Assembly: GCA_003539755.1 (NCBI GenBank)
Contig: DPOH01000201.1
Coordinates: forward strand, 1 to 7,903
DNA: 7,903 nt
Origin: Clostridium sp.
GTDB lineage: Bacteria; Bacillota; Clostridia; Clostridiales; Clostridiaceae
Direction: 5' to 3'
The translations under genes and the position numbers were made by a program. Below, piece by piece: positions 1 to 6,100 of the stretch. Under the pieces are notes generated by a model. The model was not told the origin of the DNA. It did no database searches and was given only the letters and a program-made list of their open reading frames with translations. Numbering within the stretch: the stretch's first letter is position 1; each line of letters starts with the position of its first letter.

Positions 1-188
1 CATAATATATCTACTATAAATGTTACATATGACATAAATCTAAGTAATGATTTTTTATCATATTCTTTCTTTTGTTCTTCATCCAGCATATTATATCCAG
101 ATATGAGAAATGCACATTTTCCATTATAAAATAATATACCTATTATCGTAAGTGAGAGTAAAATAACAATTGATATTATATACTCCAT
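1..188 (-). CDS. DUF3784 family small membrane protein (5' part only)
   Basis: The window edge cuts this gene; the first 62 codons are visible. The start is ATG at 188, preceded by a GGAGA ribosome binding site at 196-200 with a 7-nt spacer. Residues 3-20 form one very hydrophobic N-terminal helix. It is followed by the segment GKCAFLISGYNML at about 23-35 and an acidic/lysine stretch (DEEQKKEYD), then a second hydrophobic stretch beginning near residue 51. A first helix followed by a 'GK-AFLI-GYN' motif and 'EE-K-YD' is the pattern I associate with DUF3784, small membrane proteins of Firmicutes without known function. The gene follows cobA-hemD on the same strand after 143 nt. No convincing terminator separates them, so read-through from the tetrapyrrole operon is possible, though a functional link is not implied. 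Family assignment is by recognition only. Confidence 0.72.
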   Translation of the reverse strand, partial: MEYIISIVILLSLTIIGILFYNGKCAFLISGYNMLDEEQKKEYDKKSLLRFMSYVTFIVDIL

Positions 189-228
189 AAAACTATCTCC
201 GTTTATTAATACTTAAAGTTTACATCTC

Positions 229-234
229 AGTATA
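229..234 (-). promoter_or_regulatory. possible -10 box for the DUF3784 gene
   Basis: The minus strand reads TATACT here (5 of 6 to TATAAT), about 41 nt before the DUF3784 start codon. No good -35 hexamer sits at the right distance, so this is a weak suggestion that the gene has its own promoter rather than depending only on read-through from cobA-hemD. Confidence 0.25.
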
Positions 235-331
235 TAATATGCTTGTTATCTTTAATGTTCTTCACTTATAAATACATAATATCACATAATTATTTTAATT
301 ATCATATAAAATAAGGCTTAATATACTCTTT

Positions 332-1798
332 TTATTTTGATAACATTTCTACAATTTCTTTTATAAATCCGTCTTCACTGTGTTCCTTGCATACATCTGC
401 ATTTATTCCTAGTTCCTCTAAAGCTTTGTTTGTTCTTGGTCCTATTGCAATAACATGCTTTTGTTTTATAGCTTCCAAGCCAACCATATCAACCATATTA
501 TATACTGTTGATGGACTTGTAAAGAATACTATATCAACTTCTTCAAAGGCCTTTGGATTTCTTACCTTACCTTTTACTGTATCATATATAAATACTCTTT
601 CAACTTCAGCACCAGCTTCTTTTAAACCTTCTGCCACATCTTCTTTTGCAATTGATGAACATGGAATAAGTACTTTATCACCTGAATTTATATGAGGCTT
701 TAATGCTTCTACAAGCCCTATGCCTGTAAATTCACGGGCTTTTACAGAACATATTATTCCTCTCTTTTCAAGACTTGACCATGTTGCTTTTCCTATAGCA
801 GAAATCTGTGCTTTAAGTCTTCTTATATCATATCTTTTTTCTATTAAATAATCAAAGAATATATTAACGCTATTTACTGAAGTAAATACAATATGATCGA
901 ATTGTTCAAGTTTATCTAAATATTCATCAAGATTTTCAGCTGTACTCTTTATTTCTATGGCGCTCATTGAAGTAACTTCAGCACCTAAGTCTCTTAACTT
1001 TTGTCTTAATGAATCTCCTTGTTTCTGGCTTCTTGTAATACATATATTCTTTCCAAAAAGAGGCTTCTTTTCATACCAGCTCAATTTTTCATTTAATGTT
1101 ACAACTTCACCTACAACTATTATGCATGGTGACTTAAGGCCTGCTTCTTTAACTTTTTCACTTATATTATTTAATGTACCTACAACCTTTTTCTGTTTGC
1201 TGCATGTTCCTCTCATTACAACTGCACAAGGTGTTTCTGGATCTTTTCCATTTAATATAAGCTGTTCTCTTATATTATCAAGATTACTTAATCCCATCAT
1301 AAATACAAGAGTTCCTTCTTCCATAGCAAGTGCCTTAAAGTTTACATTAAGATTCTTTGCAGACATTCCTGTTACTATATGAAAGCTTTGGGCTATCCCT
1401 CTATGAGTTATTGGGATACCAGCATAATTAAGAACTGCAATTGGTGATGTTACTCCTGGTATAACTTCAAAAGGAATATTTTCTGCTTCTAAAGCTAATA
1501 CCTCTTCTCCTCCACGTCCAAATACATATGGGTCTCCGCCTTTTACTCTACCTACTACGTGACCTTCCTTTGCAAGCTTTACAAGCATTTCATTTATTTC
1601 TTCCTGAGTCTTGTAATGTGCACCAGGTTCTTTTCCACAGTAATAAACAAGGCAATCATCATTTAAGTAATTTAAAATATTATTTGAAACCAATCTGTCA
1701 TATAAGACAGCAGTACATTTTTTTAATGCATTCACTGCCTTTACAGTTAATAATTCTTCGTCTCCAGGACCTGTTCCTATAATATAAGCTTTACTCAT
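332..1798 (-). CDS. cobA-hemD: Fused uroporphyrinogen-III C-methyltransferase / uroporphyrinogen-III synthase (CobA-HemD)
   Basis: Bifunctional cytosolic enzyme of 488 residues. The HemD half closes hydroxymethylbilane to uroporphyrinogen III. The CobA (SUMT) half uses two S-adenosylmethionine molecules to make precorrin-2, committing the flux to sirohaem and corrinoids. Residues 1-240 carry the tetrapyrrole methylase signatures: GTGPGD at 8-13, YDRLV at 33-37, RVKGGDPYVFGRGGEE at 84-99, PGVTSPIAVLNYAGIPITHRG at about 114-134, and GTLVFMMGLSNL at 162-173. Residues 248-488 form the HemD domain, beginning FGKNICITRS and including FTSVNSV (305-311), FFTSPSTV (425-432) and AIGP (451-454). Length matches clostridial CobA-HemD fusions. 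The start is ATG with AGGAGA at 1808-1813 and a 9-nt spacer. It is last in the operon, 58 nt after hemC. The fusion itself is known in clostridia; both halves look complete. Confidence 0.96.
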   Translation of the reverse strand: MSKAYIIGTGPGDEELLTVKAVNALKKCTAVLYDRLVSNNILNYLNDDCLVYYCGKEPGAHYKTQEEINEMLVKLAKEGHVVGRVKGGDPYVFGRGGEEVLALEAENIPFEVIPGVTSPIAVLNYAGIPITHRGIAQSFHIVTGMSAKNLNVNFKALAMEEGTLVFMMGLSNLDNIREQLILNGKDPETPCAVVMRGTCSKQKKVVGTLNNISEKVKEAGLKSPCIIVVGEVVTLNEKLSWYEKKPLFGKNICITRSQKQGDSLRQKLRDLGAEVTSMSAIEIKSTAENLDEYLDKLEQFDHIVFTSVNSVNIFFDYLIEKRYDIRRLKAQISAIGKATWSSLEKRGIICSVKAREFTGIGLVEALKPHINSGDKVLIPCSSIAKEDVAEGLKEAGAEVERVFIYDTVKGKVRNPKAFEEVDIVFFTSPSTVYNMVDMVGLEAIKQKHVIAIGPRTNKALEELGINADVCKEHSEDGFIKEIVEMLSK

Positions 1799-1822
1799 TT
1801 CTATTCATCTCCTAATTTCAGT

Positions 1823-1857
1823 ATGGTTAAAATCAACAATTAAATATTATTAACCAT
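1823..1857 (-). repeat. Inverted repeat between hemC and cobA-hemD
   Basis: An 8-bp perfect inverted repeat, ATGGTTAA (1823-1830) and TTAACCAT (1850-1857), encloses a 19-nt AT-rich loop in the 58-nt gap. The arm at 1850-1857 touches the first base of the hemC stop codon region. No U-tract follows, so it is not a terminator. It could be an intercistronic stem affecting message processing or translation, or chance in AT-rich DNA. Confidence 0.35.
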
Positions 1858-2750
1858 TAATTCCCTTTATCTTCTGTATCTTTTAAAATCTTCTCTGCTA
1901 ATTTCTTTCCAAGTTCCACATAATCTTCTTTTCTTCCGCAGATATCCTTCTTTATTATTTTCCCACCTATTTCATATATTCCAATCATGTATAAATCATT
2001 ATCACGTATTTCAGAATATGCTCCAATAAGTGAATGGCAGTCTCCATTAAGTGCTCTCATAAAGCTTCTTTCGGCTTCAACTGTAAGTCTTGCATCAGCA
2101 TCTTCAAGCTTTTTAAAATATTTTGAAGCTTCACTTTCTTTAAGACATTCAACTCCAAGAGCTCCTTGCGCTACCGCTGGAAGGAATTCTTTAGGGTCGA
2201 AATATTCTGTTATTATATCTTCTAAATCTAATCTTTTAAGTCCTGCTGCTGCAAGTATTATTCCATCTAGATTTTCATCTTCCATCTTTTTAAGTCTTGT
2301 TTGAACATTACCTCTTATAGGTACTATTTCAAGGTCAGGTCTTAATAATTTAAGTTGTGCAGCTCTTCTTATACTACTTGTTCCTATCTTTGCATTTTGT
2401 CTTAAATCTTTGAATTTAATATTATCTTTAGAAATAAGTACATCTCTTATATCTTCTCTTTCAGTTACAGCAGTTATTTCAAATTCACTGCTTAATTCAA
2501 ATGGAACGTCTTTCATGCTATGAACTGCTGCATCTGCTTTTTCTTCTAAAAGAGCTTTTTCAATATCCTTAACAAATAGCCCTTTTCCTCCAATTTTATT
2601 TAATGCAACATCCAGCTTTTTATCACCTTCTGTAACTATTAATAATTTTTCGCTATCTATATCAAACTTTTTCTTAAGGCTATCCATAATGATTTCAGTC
2701 TGAACTTGAGCTAATTTACTTTTTCTTGTTGCTATAATCATTTTGTTCAT
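1857..2750 (-). CDS. hemC: Porphobilinogen deaminase (hydroxymethylbilane synthase)
   Basis: Condenses four porphobilinogen units into hydroxymethylbilane, the substrate of the HemD domain encoded next. The protein is 297 residues, normal for the family. Visible signatures are ATRKSKLAQVQ at 7-17, HSMKDVP at 77-83 (Asp81 is the catalytic aspartate equivalent to E. coli Asp84), GTSSIRRAAQL at 123-133, RGNVQTRL at 146-153 and LPAVAQGALGVE at 190-201. The LNGDCHSLIGA motif at 234-244 holds Cys238, which anchors the dipyrromethane cofactor through a thioether (Cys242 in E. coli). The chosen start is ATG at 2750 with GGAGG at 2763-2767. The spacer is 12 nt, somewhat long; the only nearby in-frame ATG (codon 4) would be further away, so the first ATG is preferred. 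It lies 73 nt after the precorrin-2 dehydrogenase gene, all in one operon. Confidence 0.97.
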   Translation of the reverse strand: MNKMIIATRKSKLAQVQTEIIMDSLKKKFDIDSEKLLIVTEGDKKLDVALNKIGGKGLFVKDIEKALLEEKADAAVHSMKDVPFELSSEFEITAVTEREDIRDVLISKDNIKFKDLRQNAKIGTSSIRRAAQLKLLRPDLEIVPIRGNVQTRLKKMEDENLDGIILAAAGLKRLDLEDIITEYFDPKEFLPAVAQGALGVECLKESEASKYFKKLEDADARLTVEAERSFMRALNGDCHSLIGAYSEIRDNDLYMIGIYEIGGKIIKKDICGRKEDYVELGKKLAEKILKDTEDKGN

Positions 2751-2823
2751 AGTCTCACAAAACCTCCATATTTTTATCCTATTTTCACAAATTTGAACTA
2801 TAAAATATAATAAAAGTTATATT

Positions 2824-3507
2824 TCATAGTAACTTCCTAGTTATATTATTTCCATATCTTTTATTTAATGATTCTATACAATCACCACGTTTATATGCTT
2901 CTTCAAATTCACTACTGTATATGTATGACAATACATCCTTTTTATATTCTGGATAATTTTTAACATTATTTCTTATGGTACCAGTAAGTTCTATAAAGTC
3001 ATCATACTCACTTATATAATTCTGTATTCTATTGCACATAAGTACTGCACCCTTAGGATTCCCTTGTTTAGTATTAAGTGCAAAATTCATTGTTTTACTA
3101 GACCTGTCTGCTGGCACTACACCCATTCCCTTTGTAAAATCAGAAGCATCAATATAAATCTTGTAATTATCATCACAATATTTTCTTATAACATCATTTA
3201 TCTTTTCATCATTTGATGCAATAATTATAATATGCTTATTTTTTAAAAATTCAATATTGAATTCTCTCTTTATTAAAGTAAGATATTCTTGATTTTCTTC
3301 TGCTAACTTTAATAGTTCCTGTGTAAAATCCTTTGAGATTACCTCTACACTGCACTTATTATTTACAAAATGACGTGTCTTTATCTGTCCGCCTTTTCCA
3401 CCACCTATTACTCCTATTCTCACTTTCTTAGACATTAATGAAATATAAGTATAGTCAATTTGATTTAGGCTTATATCTTGAATATCTTTTCTATTATTTC
3501 CATGCAT
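2824..3507 (-). CDS. Precorrin-2 dehydrogenase / sirohydrochlorin ferrochelatase family protein (Met8/CysG-B/SirC type)
   Basis: Expected to oxidise precorrin-2 to sirohydrochlorin with NAD+, and possibly to insert Fe2+ to give sirohaem, as Met8p and the CysG N-terminal domain do. The 227-residue protein has a Rossmann start (VRIGVIGGGKGGQIK, about 29-43), an ASNDEKIN motif at 97-104 matching the family 'A-T/S-ND---IN', and a conserved block at about 141-155 (NFALNTKQGNPKGAV). There is no methyltransferase domain; that job belongs to the CobA half of CobA-HemD, so the pair covers what CysG does in enterobacteria. The start is the weak point. The ATG at 3507 lies inside hemA, giving a 37-bp overlap in another frame with only a poor purine-rich stretch upstream. 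The next in-frame ATG (residue 25) has no ribosome site and would remove the family's N-terminal strand, so I keep the first and infer translational coupling. Ferrochelatase activity cannot be judged from sequence. Confidence 0.9.
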   Translation of the reverse strand: MHGNNRKDIQDISLNQIDYTYISLMSKKVRIGVIGGGKGGQIKTRHFVNNKCSVEVISKDFTQELLKLAEENQEYLTLIKREFNIEFLKNKHIIIIASNDEKINDVIRKYCDDNYKIYIDASDFTKGMGVVPADRSSKTMNFALNTKQGNPKGAVLMCNRIQNYISEYDDFIELTGTIRNNVKNYPEYKKDVLSYIYSSEFEEAYKRGDCIESLNKRYGNNITRKLL

Positions 3508-4670
3508 TCTTTTTCACGCCCTTTTAAAGTTTCTTCCTTAATAACTTTAATTGCTCTGTTTATGTAAAAATCAGATGTACTTTTTATAAGCATATTGGCA
3601 AGATCTATATCACTATCATCTTTACACTTATTTTTAAAAGTAGTCATTCTCTTTTCGCAGACTTCATCACCTAATGACTTTATACTTTGAATTTTATCTG
3701 ATACTTTTCTTAATTTTACCCACTCATCAAATTCATTAAAATACTTATCAATTATGTATTTGTTCTCCTGCATCTTTTCAATTCTAAGTCTTTTGTTTTC
3801 ATCATTTATAGTACTTATATCATCTATATTATGTACTTCTACCCTGTCTAATTCTGCAACCTGCTTTTCTACATCTCTTGGAATCGCAAGGTCATATATC
3901 AATAATCGGCTTCCCTTTTCATTAATATGTTCTTTATTAAGTACAGTATGAGGTGCAGATGTACATCCTATTATGCAGTCAACATCATCTATGTATTCAT
4001 TCTTTTCACTAAAGCTTATTACTTTTACTCTCTCATCCTCAATCTCTTCTTTTATCTTCATATTTCTAACTACAAGGTATACTTTTTCTGCTTTATGTGA
4101 AAGGATATACTTCATAACAAGCTTTCCAACATCTCCATATCCCATTACCATAAATCTTCTGCATCCCCTGTTTATGCTCTCATTTGCTACTATAGATGCA
4201 GATGATACTGGGATTTCAAAAAGTTTAGATTCATTCTTAAACTTCTTCCCACAGGTTACAGCCTCCTGAAATAATCTATGAAGTTCCTGGGATACAGAGT
4301 TATATTGAAGAGCATATTCATAGGCACTTCTTACCTGCCCAAGTATCTGGTCTTCTCCTACTATTTTAGAATGGAAACCACAGCACACTTCAAATAAATG
4401 TTTTGGTGCATTACTTCCTCTTGTTATAAATACATATTCTTTAAATTCATAATTCCAGCTTAATATATCAAAAATCTCTTTTAATATTTCTTTATTTTCT
4501 GAAGAATCATTAAAGTAAATTTCTGTTCTATTACAAGTAGATAATATCACTACTTCCTTTAATAGTTTTAGTAATTCTTTTGTATATTGTTCTATTTTAT
4601 TGGGATGTATACTAAGCTTTTCCCTAATTTCTATAGGAGTATTTTTCTTTATTCCTATTAATCCAATCAT
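3471..4670 (-). CDS. hemA: Glutamyl-tRNA reductase
   Basis: Reduces glutamyl-tRNA(Glu) with NADPH to glutamate-1-semialdehyde, the first committed step of the C5 tetrapyrrole pathway; HemL would act next but is not in view. The 399-residue protein has the catalytic motif LSTCNRTEIY at 43-52, with Cys46 as the nucleophile forming the glutamyl thioester. It also has PKHLFEV at 89-95 (His91 matches the conserved active-site His), IVGEDQILGQVR at 103-114, and an NADPH-binding VMGYGDVGKLV at 175-185. The segment YDLAIPRDVE at 259-268 is typical of the family, followed by the helical spine and C-terminal dimerisation region (about 300-399). The motif normally read GLDS is GFHS here (98-101), which I take as lineage variation. 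The start is ATG with AGGTGG at 4675-4680. It is the first gene of the operon, about 97 nt downstream of the predicted transcription start. Confidence 0.96.
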   Translation of the reverse strand: MIGLIGIKKNTPIEIREKLSIHPNKIEQYTKELLKLLKEVVILSTCNRTEIYFNDSSENKEILKEIFDILSWNYEFKEYVFITRGSNAPKHLFEVCCGFHSKIVGEDQILGQVRSAYEYALQYNSVSQELHRLFQEAVTCGKKFKNESKLFEIPVSSASIVANESINRGCRRFMVMGYGDVGKLVMKYILSHKAEKVYLVVRNMKIKEEIEDERVKVISFSEKNEYIDDVDCIIGCTSAPHTVLNKEHINEKGSRLLIYDLAIPRDVEKQVAELDRVEVHNIDDISTINDENKRLRIEKMQENKYIIDKYFNEFDEWVKLRKVSDKIQSIKSLGDEVCEKRMTTFKNKCKDDSDIDLANMLIKSTSDFYINRAIKVIKEETLKGREKECMEIIEKIFKI

Positions 4671-4699
4671 TTTTCCACCTCAGATGTTCCTTATTTACC

Positions 4700-4712
4700 T
4701 ATGAAATTCATA
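4700..4712. repeat. Perfect 13-bp palindrome in the hemA leader
   Basis: TATGAA-A-TTCATA is a perfect dyad around a single central base, lying about 20 nt upstream of the hemA ribosome binding site and inside the predicted 5' leader. It could be an operator or a small RNA hairpin (a loop this tight makes the DNA-site reading more natural). No regulator is identifiable from the sequence. Confidence 0.35.
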
Positions 4713-4774
4713 ATAGATAGCACTTACAATTGTTATCTTTCTTAAGTTATTATTTTCTGTCACACGTTAATTGT

Positions 4775-4803
4775 ATGATATCTTATTTCCTTCAATTAAT
4801 CAA
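4775..4803 (-). promoter_or_regulatory. Predicted sigma-A-type promoter of the hemA operon
   Basis: On the minus strand a -35 TTGATT (4798-4803; 4 of 6 to TTGACA) is followed by exactly 17 nt and a -10 TATCAT (4775-4780; 5 of 6 to TATAAT). Transcription would begin near 4768, giving a leader of roughly 97 nt before hemA. It lies downstream of the terminator that closes the chemoreceptor remnant, which is where an operon promoter should be. Confidence 0.6.
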
Positions 4804-4820
4804 CTAATCAACAATGATTA
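4797..4820. promoter_or_regulatory. Candidate operator: TAATCA-N4-TGATTA dyad plus tandem copy at the hemA -35
   Basis: TAATCAACAATGATTA (4805-4820) is a perfect 6-bp dyad with a 4-nt spacer, ending one base upstream of the predicted -35 box. The left half continues as a tandem 8-nt repeat, TAATCAAC twice at 4797-4812, whose inner copy overlaps the -35 hexamer. Three equally oriented or inverted half-sites touching a promoter are what a dimeric regulator site looks like. The composition is AT-rich, so chance is not excluded, and it does not match the Fur or PerR consensus closely. Confidence 0.4.
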
Positions 4821-4879
4821 TTAGATTGCCATAAGTAAAAGTCTAAGTTTTACATTTGATTATTATAATTAATTATTAT

Positions 4880-5718
4880 TTAATCTTTTATATAAAAATA
4901 AAGCATATGTAAATTAAATACATTCACAATATGCTTTATATACAAATATTTAGTTGACTTTTCTACATTATCAAGAATAACTTGAAGGGATTTTGTAATA
5001 TCTTCTGTATTAGATTTTTGCATTTTAAATTCTGAACCCATATTTTCTGTAGATTTTAATATTTCCTTTGAAACCATAGAAATAGATTCAATTAATTTAG
5101 AAATTTCTTCAGCAGACTGACTGCTTTCTTCTGATAAATTATTTACTTCATCAGCTACAACAGCAAATCCTCTTCCTGCTTCACCAGCTCTTGCAGCTTC
5201 TATTGAAGCGTTTAGCGAAAGTAGTTTTGTCTGCCTAAGTCATCAATAACCATTCCTTGATGCATTTCTAATAAAGCTCTTTTTTCCGGTAATATTCCAG
5301 TTCCATGATTTATATCGTATTGAATCCCATACCATACATCTACATATTTATTTAATGATTCAACTAACTTCGATGCATTAATCTTTTGTTCTTCATCCAA
5401 TGATTCTGTGTATCCAGTTATTGATCTATTCAGTTCATATATACAATCATCTATTTCAGTATCTAAACTTTGTTCATAATAAGCAACCTGCTTTAATACA
5501 TTAAGCTGTAATTCTGATACCTGTTCTACAATATTTCTACTTTTTGACATCTGATGCACATCATCATTGTAAATACTTTCAACATTGTCTTTTAAAACGC
5601 CAATTCTATTGTAACCTACAAAGCTTAATAATAATATGCAGATTAATGATAATATATTAATTCCATTAATTGCCGTGGATATTTTTACCTTTATTCCACT
5701 CTTAAATTTTTCTCTCAT
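4880..5718 (-). pseudogene. Methyl-accepting chemotaxis protein, internally deleted and truncated
   Basis: Remnant of a membrane chemoreceptor. From ATG at 5718 (AGGGGG at 5726-5731) the frame encodes a basic N-terminus, one membrane helix at about residues 18-36 and most of a periplasmic four-helix-bundle-like sensor domain. It then stops after 168 codons at 5212. A second frame, open from at least 5233, carries the signalling hairpin tip (LLSLNASIEAARAG, then GEAGRGFAVVADEV), followed by about 45 more MCP-like residues. The second transmembrane helix, HAMP domain and first methylation helix are absent, so a deletion of roughly 200 or more codons with a frame change lies near 5220-5240. The 3' side is also short: MCP-like sequence ends near 4955 and the frame runs through the terminator hairpin to a stop at 4880. 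The total is 839 nt against about 1.7 kb for intact genes. A functional receptor is very unlikely; a secreted or anchored sensor fragment could still be translated. Confidence 0.9.
4881..4941 (-). terminator. Intrinsic terminator after the chemoreceptor remnant
   Basis: An 11-bp perfect stem pairs 4898-4908 (ATAAAGCATAT) with 4929-4939 (ATATGCTTTAT), with a loop of about 20 nt. In the minus-strand transcript it is followed by a run of five Us and further U-rich sequence. It ends transcription from the pseudogene before the hemA promoter. The remnant reading frame runs straight through it, another sign that the original 3' end of the gene is lost. Confidence 0.7.
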
Positions 5719-5721
5719 TTC

Positions 5722-5804
5722 TCTTCCCCCTATTACTATCTCTAGTAAAAATAAATTTTCTCTATTTTCTTAATAATCTTCTATAAATAATATCTTCCCC
5801 CTAT
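5722..5804 (-). repeat. 12-nt direct repeat containing the MCP Shine-Dalgarno
   Basis: TCTTCCCCCTAT occurs at 5722-5733 and again at 5793-5804 (minus strand ATAGGGGGAAGA), 71 nt apart. The first copy is the ribosome binding site of the MCP remnant. The second lies within its predicted leader and is not followed by a usable ATG, GTG or TTG start. G-runs of this kind are rare in DNA this AT-rich, so the pair is unlikely to be random. Confidence 0.5.
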
Positions 5805-5823
5805 ATTTTCTTGTATTGACATT

Positions 5824-5852
5824 ATATTACCATGTATAATAAAAATATTCAA
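5824..5852 (-). promoter_or_regulatory. Possible promoter of the chemoreceptor remnant
   Basis: On the minus strand TTGAAT (5847-5852) is followed by a 17-nt spacer and TAATAT (5824-5829), the latter preceded by TG plus one base as in extended -10 promoters. The leader to the ATG at 5718 would be about 100 nt. I see no obvious sigma-28 motility promoter (TAAA...GCCGATAA type) as an alternative. Confidence 0.35.
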
Positions 5853-6020
5853 ATATTTTATAAAAACCATTTAATTTTGTCGTTTTTTCTTTTTTATGGT
5901 GTAAAAATTATATTTTTATAATTTTGAAAATAATTACAATATAAATACTAATTATAATTCCTAACATATATTTCTCTTTACATTTTTATCATTTTAATGT
6001 AATTGTTCTCTTGAAATAAT

Positions 6021-6079
6021 TCAATCAAAATTAAATTATTTTTTATTTTTTATAAATAATTAAAACCTCAATCAAAATT
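6021..6079. repeat. 12-nt direct repeat next to the terminator
   Basis: TCAATCAAAATT is present at 6021-6032 and 6068-6079, 47 nt apart. The second copy forms one arm and part of the loop of the terminator after the reductase gene. It may be the trace of a small local duplication of the terminator region. Confidence 0.35.
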
Positions 6080-6093
6080 TCGATTAAGGTCTT
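6050..6093 (-). terminator. Intrinsic terminator after the reductase-family gene
   Basis: In the minus-strand RNA, ACCUUAAUC pairs with GAUUGAGGU (6065-6073 with 6082-6090, one U-G wobble) around an 8-nt loop. The stem can be extended by a G-U and two A-U pairs to 6062-6093. A UUUUAAUUAUUUAUA tail follows. It begins 8 nt past the stop codon at 6101. On the plus strand the same stem has a C-A mismatch but is followed by CTTTTTAA, so it may also act in that direction. Confidence 0.7.
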
Positions 6094-6100
6094 TTTAACA

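Larger units (their letters stand above)
5719..6061. other. AT-rich non-coding stretch upstream of the chemoreceptor remnant
   Basis: I find no credible coding sequence on either strand here. It holds the ribosome site and candidate promoter of the MCP remnant, a 12-nt direct repeat containing that ribosome site, and several AT-only dyads. One of these is a perfect 9-bp arm pair with a TTTT loop at 5904-5925; another is AAATAATT/AATTATTT at 6014-6041, followed by T-runs on the plus strand. Its great AT content makes such dyads common by chance. Confidence 0.6.

Noticed and set aside
286..302. ATAATTA-TTT-TAATTAT dyad after cobA-hemD as operon terminator
   Set aside because: The stem is A/T only, 7 bp, and no U-tract follows on the minus strand.
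387..1782. Plus-strand open frames opposite cobA-hemD
   Set aside because: They lie opposite a well-conserved gene, lack ribosome sites and give low-complexity products with no recognisable family.
1987..2304. Plus-strand open frame opposite hemC
   Set aside because: Serine/leucine-rich shadow of hemC with no ribosome site.
3754..4269. Plus-strand open frames opposite hemA, hydrophobic products
   Set aside because: Their hydrophobicity comes from the reverse complement of lysine/glutamate-rich codons; no ribosome site or family match.
4805..4820. Fur box at the hemA promoter
   Set aside because: Only partial resemblance to the 7-1-7 Fur consensus; the spacing of the half-sites is different.
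4864..4876. ATAATTAATTAT palindrome as a regulatory site
   Set aside because: Pure A/T palindrome in an A/T-rich spacer; expected by chance.
4880..5077. A separate small gene of 65 codons starting at 5077
   Set aside because: The same frame is open upstream to at least 5233 and encodes the MCP signalling tip; the ATG is internal and has no ribosome site, so it is part of the pseudogene.
5904..5925. Perfect 9-bp AT-only hairpin as a terminator
   Set aside because: Contains no G-C pair and does not follow a gene end; kept only as part of the description of the intergenic stretch.
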